A DNA stretch of 8,264 nt from Bacteroidetes bacterium GWA2_31_9b. GTDB lineage: Bacteria; Bacteroidota; Bacteroidia; Bacteroidales; UBA12077. The first letter of the stretch is position 1. The number at the start of each line of letters is the position of its first letter. Where the stretch lies: contig MENE01000100.1 in NCBI GenBank assembly GCA_001769005.1, positions 21,295-29,558 of the forward strand, given 5' to 3'. Below are positions 1 through 6,031 of the stretch, piece after piece. The notes beneath the pieces were generated by a model. The model did not search any database. It had not been told where the DNA came from and saw only the letters and a list, made by a program, of their open reading frames with translations. The position numbers were made by a program, and so were the translations under genes.

Positions 1-1065
1 ATTACACTTTTACTTGTTTCAAATTATAACATTAAAGTTATAGCCAATAAACCTCAAGAAGAGAAGCCGGTAAAAAATATTATTCTATTAATTGGCGATG
101 GCATGGGAGTGGCCCAAGTATATGCTGCAATGTCAGTTTCTCCTGTACCACTTAATTTCGAACAATTTAAAATCATAGGATTTCATAAAACATACTCTGC
201 AAACAATTATATTACAGATTCCGGTGCAGGAGGTTCTGCCATTTCAACAGGAGTAAAAACATGTAATAGCTGTATTGCTGTTGATACTATGGGTAAATCT
301 TTAAAAACAATACTTGAATATGCCGAAGAAAATAAAAAAGCTACCGGTTTAGTTTCAACAAGCTCTATTCTTCATGCTACTCCTGCTTCATTTATTGCTC
401 ATGTAAAAAGTCGAAATAATTACGAAGATATTGCTATGTTTTTTCTGAAAACTGATATTGATCTGTTTATTGGAGGTGGTCGAAAACAGTTTCTACAACG
501 AAAAGATAGCTTAAACCTTATTGATTCTCTTGCACAACAAGGTTATTTTGTAACCGATAGTGTACATCATATTCAGAAAAACGAATCGGGTAAATATGCT
601 GTACTTACAGCTATGGAACATAACCCATCGCTTTTAAACGGTCGTGGCAATTTGCTACCAGATGCTACCGAAAAAGCTATTCAAATTCTCAGCGAAAAAG
701 AAAATGGATTTTTTTTAATGATCGAAGGTTCACAAATAGACTGGGGTGGACACGATAACGATATTAATTACATTGTATCTGAAACTATAGATTTTGATAA
801 AGCCATAGGTGTAGCTCTTGAATTTGCAAAAAAAAATGGAGAAACACTTGTAATTGTAACCGCAGATCACGAAACGGGAGGACTTACACTTATTGATGGT
901 AGTTTAACGGAAAATAAAGTATCAGCAAGTTTTTCAACAGATCATCACACAGGTGTTATGGTTCCTGTATTTGTTTATGGCCCTGGAGCTGAAAATTTTG
1001 GAGGAATATACCAAAATACCGAAGTGTTTGATAAAATGATGAATGCATTTCAATTCTTAAAATAA
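1..1065 (+). CDS. Alkaline phosphatase, TAB5-like (5' end outside window)
   Basis: This is a periplasmic or secreted metal-dependent phosphomonoesterase that releases inorganic phosphate. The frame is open from base 1, giving 354 visible residues; the ATG at 103 is internal, because it lies inside the first catalytic motif (IGDGMG). Counting from base 1, the alkaline phosphatase ligands are all present: metal Asp33, nucleophile Ser74 in TDSGAGG, His125/Thr127 in HATPAS, Arg138, Glu242 and Asp247/His251 in EGSQIDWGGH, Asp289/His290 in TADHETGG, and His316 in HHTG. His125 and Trp248 replace the Asp and Lys of the E. coli enzyme. This pattern, and the absence of the long insertions of the ~450-residue forms, match my recollection of the short cold-active TAB5 enzyme. 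The first 15 residues are hydrophobic and look like the end of a signal peptide. A hairpin terminator follows directly. Family assignment is very secure; cold activity is only inference. Confidence 0.95.
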   Translation: MTLLLVSNYNIKVIANKPQEEKPVKNIILLIGDGMGVAQVYAAMSVSPVPLNFEQFKIIGFHKTYSANNYITDSGAGGSAISTGVKTCNSCIAVDTMGKSLKTILEYAEENKKATGLVSTSSILHATPASFIAHVKSRNNYEDIAMFFLKTDIDLFIGGGRKQFLQRKDSLNLIDSLAQQGYFVTDSVHHIQKNESGKYAVLTAMEHNPSLLNGRGNLLPDATEKAIQILSEKENGFFLMIEGSQIDWGGHDNDINYIVSETIDFDKAIGVALEFAKKNGETLVIVTADHETGGLTLIDGSLTENKVSASFSTDHHTGVMVPVFVYGPGAENFGGIYQNTEVFDKMMNAFQFLK

Positions 1066-1070
1066 AAATT

Positions 1071-1095
1071 AAAAGCCTGAAAAATTCAGGCTTTT
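1071..1095. terminator. Bidirectional hairpin terminator between convergent genes
   Basis: A perfect 10-bp inverted repeat, AAAAGCCTGA / TCAGGCTTTT, encloses a 5-base AAAAT loop. The arm ends provide T-runs on both strands, so it can stop the phosphatase transcript (+) and the solenoid operon transcript (-), whose stop codon lies 29 bp away. Confidence 0.88.
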
Positions 1096-1123
1096 AATAA
1101 AAATTATTGTTTATTATGATCTC

Positions 1124-2254
1124 TTAATCTTCATCTTCATCATCTTCTTCATCATCACTTGAATTACCTCTTGAATTTGTTAGGTCAACACTTCCATATT
1201 TTGTTTGAATTTCTACTACAGATTTTGTTTCAGCATTGCTTCCAACAGTTCCATTTACAGTAGTTTCAGTTGTTTCTTTAATTCTACTAATCCTTCCGTT
1301 ATCAGGATATTCGATATCCCCATATTTTGCAATACCATTTAGGTGATATGATGCAGTGGCTTCAATACCTATTTTAACATTTCCATATTCATTTTGAATA
1401 TCAATTTTTTCAAAATCAGAAGGCATCTTCTCAACATTTATTCCACCATATCGATTTTCTACTTCGAGTTTTCTGGTTATTTCTATAAATTTAAAATCAG
1501 TATAAGCTGCTGTTGTTACAAAATTTACAACTTTTCCAATTTTATAATTATCGTATTTTGATTCGCTTACTATAGAACTTGCTAAATCAACATATAATTT
1601 TGAATATTTAGTTACTGCAATAAGCGCTTTACTCTTTGTTACTTCTAATTTTGAATATTTAAGTGTTAACTTCAACCATTCACATTCTTCTATTGTACCA
1701 TTTGAATAAGCAAGATAAATTTCACTAAGTGGTTTTGTATTGTCCCTGATTATTTTATTTGCTTTCAAATTTCCATATTTCACCGATAAAATAGCATGAC
1801 CAATTATTTCGTTAATAAAAACATCGCCATATTTGTTTTCTATATTTAATTGAATGTTTTTAGGAATTCTTACTTCAAAATTAATGCTAAATTCTTTGTT
1901 ATTGTCGCTCCAGGAAAACCCTTTGTTAAATTTCTCGTCAATTGTAGTTATAGCTTTTAAGGTATTTCCTTCTTTGCTAAATTCAACATTTATATAATTC
2001 AAAAGTTCTTTAGCTCGTTCCTCATCTTTGTGATCAATCTTTATAATAACATCAATAGAAACCTGGTTTTTATCCCAATTGTTTATATTAACATTCCCAA
2101 ACTTATTTTGAATTATTAAGAGAGTGTTTTGATCTGCATCGTAATCCTGATGTAGATTCTTAGTGTATTGCTCTACAGTTGCTGATGCTGTAAGAATTAC
2201 CATAAGTTGTATGCTTACTAGTAATAGTGCGAATTTAGATTTCTGTGCTTTCAT
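1124..2254 (-). CDS. Secreted DUF4097-like beta-solenoid protein with acidic tail
   Basis: The 376-residue product has a Sec signal peptide at about residues 1-25 (hydrophobic core, ASA then TVEQY), so it is exported. The rest resembles the DUF4097/putative-adhesin solenoid commonly encoded after ECF sigma and anti-sigma genes in Bacteroidota. A short unit, aromatic-Gly/Ser-x-hydrophobic, recurs with the aromatic at 52, 142, 160, 183, 200, 217, 234, 251, 269, 290, 311 and 353. Spacing is 17 residues in the middle and 21 near the end, as expected for coils of a right-handed beta-solenoid. The protein ends in an acidic tail, SDDEEDDEDED. No catalytic motif, membrane anchor or sorting domain was seen. 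The gene is last in the operon and its ATG lies 20 bp inside the preceding gene, so translation is probably coupled. Whether it is a scaffold, adhesin or envelope-stress sensor cannot be told. Confidence 0.82.
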   Translation of the reverse strand: MKAQKSKFALLLVSIQLMVILTASATVEQYTKNLHQDYDADQNTLLIIQNKFGNVNINNWDKNQVSIDVIIKIDHKDEERAKELLNYINVEFSKEGNTLKAITTIDEKFNKGFSWSDNNKEFSINFEVRIPKNIQLNIENKYGDVFINEIIGHAILSVKYGNLKANKIIRDNTKPLSEIYLAYSNGTIEECEWLKLTLKYSKLEVTKSKALIAVTKYSKLYVDLASSIVSESKYDNYKIGKVVNFVTTAAYTDFKFIEITRKLEVENRYGGINVEKMPSDFEKIDIQNEYGNVKIGIEATASYHLNGIAKYGDIEYPDNGRISRIKETTETTVNGTVGSNAETKSVVEIQTKYGSVDLTNSRGNSSDDEEDDEDED

Positions 2255-2798
2255 AGTTGTCAGATTTTTGTTGATTTATTGTTTTTGCTTGATGTAATTG
2301 ATTTAATATTTGGTTCATGACTTCAACCTTAAGTTGATAATGCTGAATCATTGCATTTATAACTCTTTCGTCGGTTGGATTTATTTTTAGATCATTTTTT
2401 AAATTTTCATAGATGGAATCCATCTGATTAAGTTCTGTTATAAGAATAGCTTTCTGCGTGCTATCGCTAAATTCCAACGAATTAATTTCATGGTATTTTT
2501 GGCTTACAAGTGTTGAGTAGTAAATTTCAACTTCATTGTATTCTGGTGAAATTTGATGTAATGCAATACCATTTGAAATTTCTTTTTGTGGTATAATTTG
2601 TTCATAAACATATAAACCTGATAATGTTACAAGAAGTGTAACTGCTGCTGCTTTTAAAATAAATGATAGTGTGAATCGGGCTTTTCTTTTTTGCAGCATA
2701 TTCAGTTTTTGTTCGAATCGCTCAAAATGACCCTCTCTGGGTTCTTGCGAATCAAAAACTGAACGATTTTCTTGAATTATGTGATCTATTTTTTTCAT
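2235..2798 (-). CDS. Putative membrane-anchored anti-sigma factor
   Basis: This 187-residue protein has one membrane segment at about residues 44-66, a basic stretch (KRKAR) just before it and a short N-terminal cytoplasmic part of about 43 residues containing GHFERFEQKL. The N-in/C-out layout and the position immediately after an ECF sigma gene (2-bp gap) point to a sigma-restraining partner. The extracytoplasmic part (67-187) is Gln/Asn/Glu-rich and mostly helical, with a likely coiled coil at about 118-172. It has no His/Cys zinc-binding motif, so it is not a ZAS-type anti-sigma factor. It also lacks a recognisable FecR domain. Similar small proteins follow sigma genes in many Bacteroidota and are usually called anti-sigma factor or hypothetical. 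The 3' end overlaps the solenoid gene by 20 bp. The role is inferred from context and topology, not from a recognised domain. Confidence 0.68.
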   Translation of the reverse strand: MKKIDHIIQENRSVFDSQEPREGHFERFEQKLNMLQKRKARFTLSFILKAAAVTLLVTLSGLYVYEQIIPQKEISNGIALHQISPEYNEVEIYYSTLVSQKYHEINSLEFSDSTQKAILITELNQMDSIYENLKNDLKINPTDERVINAMIQHYQLKVEVMNQILNQLHQAKTINQQKSDNYESTEI

Positions 2799-2800
2799 AA

Positions 2801-3376
2801 TTAGTTTGCCTTTTCTGTTTTCTTTTCTTTTAACTTTTCAATTAGCTTTTGCTTTGCTCTTGCACATTGTGATCTCGATGTTGAACTTGTAATGTGTAAT
2901 ATTTCACTAATTTCTTCGTGATCGTAACCTTCAATTAAATAAAGTGAAAGAACTATTCTATAACCATCGGGTAGTTTATTAATCTGATCTCTGATTTCCT
3001 CGGCCTGTGCTTGAATTTCACTTTCATTGGATTCGTTAGTTTCTTCAACCGGATTAATATTTGTTTCATCTATCGATTGTAATTCAATCTTCCGTTTCCT
3101 TAATTCGTCGAGCGAATGATTTATTACAATTCTTTTTAACCATGCTCCAAAACTTACTTCACTTTTGTAAGTATGTATCTTTTCAAAAGCTTTTAAGAAC
3201 GATTCCTGCATTATATCCTCAGCTTCTAAACTATTATTCACAATGCGAAAGCAGGTATTAAACATTGCTTTATAGTACAGTTTATACAACTGAAACTGAG
3301 CTTTAGGTTCTCCCGATTTACATCTATCAATTATATCCTGATGGATATTGATATATATACTTTCGTTTTTATTCAT
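2801..3376 (-). CDS. ECF-type RNA polymerase sigma-70 factor
   Basis: This is a group 4 sigma factor that would direct RNA polymerase to a specific promoter set. Region 2 covers about residues 14-98, with the core-binding and -10-recognising part around EAEDIMQESFLKAF and WLKRIVINHSLDELRKRK. Region 4 covers about 125-185: INKLPDGYRIVLSLYLIEGYDHEEISEIL followed by the helix-turn-helix SSTSRSQCARAKQKL. A polar, acidic linker (about 99-123, rich in Glu/Asn/Ser) joins them. Length (191 aa) is normal and there is no extra C-terminal domain. The ATG is preceded by AGGG with 6 bases between, one of the few Shine-Dalgarno-like sites in this window. It heads the operon with its putative anti-sigma and solenoid genes; such factors often activate their own operon, though no ECF-type promoter could be assigned upstream. 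The target regulon is unknown. Confidence 0.93.
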   Translation of the reverse strand: MNKNESIYINIHQDIIDRCKSGEPKAQFQLYKLYYKAMFNTCFRIVNNSLEAEDIMQESFLKAFEKIHTYKSEVSFGAWLKRIVINHSLDELRKRKIELQSIDETNINPVEETNESNESEIQAQAEEIRDQINKLPDGYRIVLSLYLIEGYDHEEISEILHITSSTSRSQCARAKQKLIEKLKEKKTEKAN

Positions 3377-3556
3377 TTTCTACCCTAATGACGTTTTAAA
3401 ATTTAGTTTGCTGCATCAGTTGTACAAGTTATAAATTTATTTTTCAAAAAACTTTTTTTTAGTCAATCTGTTATAAAAACGTACGAAATCATTTCTATGC
3501 TGCATAATTAAAACAGTAATTAATTTAAGGTGTTTTAAAATATCTTTATTATAAAA
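3377..3556. other. Divergent intergenic region with A/T-tracts
   Basis: This stretch separates the sigma operon (-) from the TonB receptor gene (+) and must hold the sigma operon promoter. No TAnnTTTG box with a properly spaced upstream TTG is visible on the minus strand; the nearest is TAACTTG at 3431-3425, with a TTTG only 13 bases upstream. A run of A and T tracts at 3440-3460 suggests bent DNA. No small gene or RNA is supported here. Confidence 0.4.
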
Positions 3557-3584
3557 TTGTTGATTGCTTTTTATTTTACTTTTG
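3557..3584 (+). promoter_or_regulatory. Bacteroidota-type promoter for the TonB receptor
   Basis: TTG at 3557-3559 and TACTTTTG at 3577-3584 are separated by 17 bases. This fits the Bacteroidota housekeeping sigma consensus of a -33 TTG/TTTG and a -7 TAnnTTTG. Transcription would begin near 3591, leaving a leader of about 18 bases before the ATG at 3609. It excludes the TTG at 3564 as a start codon. Confidence 0.72.
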
Positions 3585-3608
3585 GGGCTTAATAAATTAA
3601 ATATAATC

Positions 3609-5675
3609 ATGGAAAAAAGTAAAACAAGTTTAAAAAAAAATGAATTTATTTCATTTAGTAAATGGAATAATAAGATTTTTTCTGTTTTTAACAGTTTGAA
3701 AAAAATAGTAAGAATTAGTACACTAAGTGTTGCATATTCTATTATTCTAACTCCGGTTCAATTAATTGCTCAAACCGATACCAGCAAAATTTTCAAAACT
3801 CTGGATATTGAAGAAATAATTGTTAGTGCTCAACGGGCTCCGGTAATATATTCGAAGCTAGCACGAACAATGACAGTAATTGATGAACAAACTATTAAAA
3901 TAATGCCTGTAACTAGTATTAACGAATTAATTGAAAACAATTCATTTGTTGATATCAGGCAGCGAGGAACAAATGGTGTACAGGCCGATATGAGTATTAG
4001 AGGCGGTACATTTGATCAAAACTTAATTCTTTTGAATGGCATTAATATTAGCGATCCCCAAACTGGCCATCATAGTTTAAATATTCCATTAAATTTTAAT
4101 GCAATTGATCGTATAGAAATTCTTGAAGGTTCAGCCTCACGTGTTTTTGGGCCAAATGCATTTAGTGGTGCAGTAAATATTCTTACAAATCAATCCAATA
4201 AAAATTTTATTAAAACAAATTTTTCTGCTGGTGATTTTGCTTTATACTCAGCTTCTTTTTCAGGTGCAATTAATTATAAAAAAACAGGTCATTTCTTAGC
4301 AGCTTCGAAATCTGTTTCTGGAGGTTATGCTTCAAATACTGATTATGATCAAATGAATGTTTTTTATAATCCTTATTTTAAGTTTAATAAAAGCAAAATC
4401 AATTTTCAAATTGGGCATACTAATAATTCATTTGGTGCAAATAGTTTTTATACTCCCGAATATCCTGATCAGTATGAACAAATTAAAACCACATTTGCAA
4501 GTGTAAAATTCGAATCAGAAAGTATAATAAAATACTCCACATCAATTTATTATCGTGAGCATAAAGATCGTTTTGAGTTATTTCGATATGAACCTGCAAG
4601 TTGGTATGCTGGTCATAATTACCATTATACACAAGTTTATGGAAGTAAAATTGATGCAAGATATTCATGGAAATTTGGAACTACATCTGTTGGTGCAGAA
4701 TACCGATCGGAAAATATATTAAGCAATAAACTTGGTGAACAATTAAACGACACCATTTTTATAGATAACGAACCTGATGGATTTTATACTAAAAGCTATT
4801 CACGTTCAATTACAAATATATTTATTGAGCAAACTTTGTATTTAAATGAATTATCAATCTCTGCAGGAATTTTAGCAAGTTATGTAGCTGATAAAGAAAA
4901 TAATGTAAATTTTTATCCGGGTATTGATTTAAGTTATAAGATATTCGAAGGATTAAATGTAATTGCATCTATTAATAAATCGTTACGATTACCAACGTTT
5001 ACTGATTTATTTTATGAAGGACCAAATAATATAGGAAATCCGGATTTAAAACCTGAAACGGCTTGGAGCTTCGATGGTGGTTTTAAATATGATAATCAAT
5101 ATATGAAATCTAATATTTCTGTTTTTTATCGTGATGCTGAAAATCTTATTGAATGGGTTAAAGAAAAAAATGCCCCTTTAGGTTCTAAATGGGAAACACA
5201 AAACCTTACCAATGTTCAAACATCTGGTATTCAGGTTTATGTAAAAACAAATCCTATTGAATATTTAACACAAACACCAATTAAATCAATATATTTTAAT
5301 TACTCTTATATTAATCAAACTATTGATTCAAAAAAATATGAATCAAAATATTCACTTAATTATCTTAAACAAAATTTTAATCTATCCATTTATCATAAGT
5401 TAATAAAAAACATTGATATTTTATGGAATTTTAAATATCAAGATAGAGCTGGGTATTATGTACCTTATGATAAAGTTAATAACGTTTATGAACCTGAAAC
5501 TGAATTTAAACCATTCTTTTTAGTAGATGCAAAATTAATAGTCCCTATTTATAAATTTAATGTATATGCTGAAGCTTCAAATATTTTCAATGTAAAATAT
5601 ATTGATTATGGAAATATTTCAATGCCTGAGAGATGGTTTAAAGCCGGAATAGAGTTTAATTTTTATTGGAATTAA
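3609..5675 (+). CDS. TonB-dependent outer-membrane receptor, BtuB-like
   Basis: This 688-residue protein is an outer-membrane beta-barrel importer energised by TonB/ExbBD. A hydrophobic signal core lies at about 36-54 with likely cleavage in LIA/Q. A TonB-box-like EIIVSA follows at 69-74, then the plug (about 80-195) with SINELIEN, ADMSIRGG, ILLNGINISDP, IDRIEILEGSASRVFG and FSGAVNILTNQ. The rest is barrel, including RLPTFTDLFYEGPNNIGNPDLKPE and a C-terminal NIFNVKYIDYG...PERWFKAGIEF strand. The organisation resembles BtuB/cobalamin-type receptors, but the ligand cannot be assigned. There is no CarboxypepD_reg or STN domain and no SusD neighbour, so it is neither a SusC type nor a FecA-type transducer. 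I chose ATG 3609 because the -7 box (3577-3584) lies upstream of it. A TTG at 3696 would give a shorter, canonical signal peptide and is a serious alternative. The last residue is Asn after Tyr-Trp, rather than the usual Phe. Confidence 0.92.
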   Translation: MEKSKTSLKKNEFISFSKWNNKIFSVFNSLKKIVRISTLSVAYSIILTPVQLIAQTDTSKIFKTLDIEEIIVSAQRAPVIYSKLARTMTVIDEQTIKIMPVTSINELIENNSFVDIRQRGTNGVQADMSIRGGTFDQNLILLNGINISDPQTGHHSLNIPLNFNAIDRIEILEGSASRVFGPNAFSGAVNILTNQSNKNFIKTNFSAGDFALYSASFSGAINYKKTGHFLAASKSVSGGYASNTDYDQMNVFYNPYFKFNKSKINFQIGHTNNSFGANSFYTPEYPDQYEQIKTTFASVKFESESIIKYSTSIYYREHKDRFELFRYEPASWYAGHNYHYTQVYGSKIDARYSWKFGTTSVGAEYRSENILSNKLGEQLNDTIFIDNEPDGFYTKSYSRSITNIFIEQTLYLNELSISAGILASYVADKENNVNFYPGIDLSYKIFEGLNVIASINKSLRLPTFTDLFYEGPNNIGNPDLKPETAWSFDGGFKYDNQYMKSNISVFYRDAENLIEWVKEKNAPLGSKWETQNLTNVQTSGIQVYVKTNPIEYLTQTPIKSIYFNYSYINQTIDSKKYESKYSLNYLKQNFNLSIYHKLIKNIDILWNFKYQDRAGYYVPYDKVNNVYEPETEFKPFFLVDAKLIVPIYKFNVYAEASNIFNVKYIDYGNISMPERWFKAGIEFNFYWN

Positions 5676-5708
5676 ATTTCATTTTTTAATTAAGTTTATA
5701 AAAAATAG

Positions 5709-5738
5709 AATTTAATTTATAATTACAATTTAATTTAT
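5709..5738 (+). repeat. Tandem 12-bp direct repeat upstream of lipoprotein promoter
   Basis: AATTTAATTTAT occurs at 5709-5720 and again, identically, at 5727-5738, with a period of 18 bases. The second copy sits where a -33 element would lie relative to the -7 box at 5751. It may be an UP-like or operator element, but the sequence is pure A/T in a very AT-rich spacer, so chance is possible. Confidence 0.45.
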
Positions 5739-5750
5739 CAAATATTTTCT

Positions 5751-5758
5751 TATTTTTG
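5751..5758 (+). promoter_or_regulatory. -7 box (TATTTTTG) for the small lipoprotein gene
   Basis: TATTTTTG matches the Bacteroidota -7 consensus TAnnTTTG exactly. No TTG is found about 17-21 bases upstream, where an AT-only repeat lies instead. A start near 5765 would give a leader of about 30 A-rich bases without a Shine-Dalgarno site. Its own promoter suggests the gene is transcribed independently of the receptor. Confidence 0.6.
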
Positions 5759-5795
5759 CTAGGAATCCTAAAATCTAATTAAATCAAATTACAAA

Positions 5796-5981
5796 ATGAA
5801 AAAATTAAATTTATTATTGGTAGCTCTAGCACTAGTATGTTTTACAGCTTTTTATTCTTGCGCACCAAAACAAGAAAAAGCAGCAGAAGAAGCAACTGAA
5901 CAAGTTGAAGAAGTAACTGAAGAAGTTGTTGAAGCAGTAGCTGATACAGCAGCAGTTGTTGAAGAAGCAGCAGCTGAATAA
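5796..5981 (+). CDS. Small acidic Ala/Glu/Val-rich lipoprotein
   Basis: This 61-residue protein begins with a clean signal peptide (MKKLN, then a Leu/Val/Ala core) and a lipobox-like FYSC with Cys22 as the probable lipidated residue; Phe and Tyr at -3/-2 are atypical. The mature part is only 40 residues, begins CAPKQEKAAEE, and is otherwise almost entirely Ala, Glu, Val, Asp and Thr. It contains no aromatic residue and is strongly acidic, with periodic Val pairs suggesting one amphipathic helix. No Lpp or other family is recognised. A -7 box lies 38 bp upstream and a strong terminator lies 24 bp downstream, so it is probably a monocistronic, possibly abundant, envelope lipoprotein. The neat signal peptide, promoter and terminator argue that it is real despite its low complexity. 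Function is unknown. Confidence 0.8.
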   Translation: MKKLNLLLVALALVCFTAFYSCAPKQEKAAEEATEQVEEVTEEVVEAVADTAAVVEEAAAE

Positions 5982-6004
5982 TTATTATCAGAGCTAAAAA
6001 AATT

Positions 6005-6029
6005 GCAGGACATTTGTCCTGCTTTTTTT
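6005..6029. terminator. Strong hairpin terminator, usable from both sides
   Basis: GCAGGAC (6005-6011) and GTCCTGC (6016-6022) form a perfect 7-bp GC-rich stem with a 4-base ATTT loop, followed by seven T. On the opposite strand the hairpin is followed by AATTTTTT, so it can also end the leftward transcript whose stop codon lies at 6034-6032. It serves the lipoprotein gene on the plus strand. Confidence 0.92.
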
Positions 6030-6031
6030 AT

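Noticed and set aside
3061..3261. Plus-strand open frame of 66 codons opposite the sigma gene
   Set aside because: It is the antisense of a well-conserved sigma factor and has no recognisable domain, promoter or ribosome site.
3383..3448. Candidate promoters for the sigma operon (TAACTTG at 3431-3425; CGTC close to the ATG)
   Set aside because: The spacing to any upstream TTTG or AAC element is wrong, and the CGTC lies too close to the start codon.
3409..3505. Direct repeat TGCTGCAT at 3409-3416 and 3498-3505 in the divergent intergenic region
   Set aside because: Only 8 bases, 89 bp apart, without similar flanks; within chance for a spacer of this size, and not tied to a promoter.
3564..3608. 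TTG start for the receptor giving 15 extra N-terminal residues
   Set aside because: The -7 box (3577-3584) lies inside it, so the transcript would begin downstream of this codon.
4483..4668. Minus-strand open frame of 61 codons inside the receptor
   Set aside because: It lies wholly within the barrel-coding region and its product has no plausible features.
5676..5708. Possible terminator after the receptor gene (TTTTTTA ... TAAAAAA)
   Set aside because: The stem is about 6 bp of pure A/T and would be unstable; no GC-containing hairpin is present.
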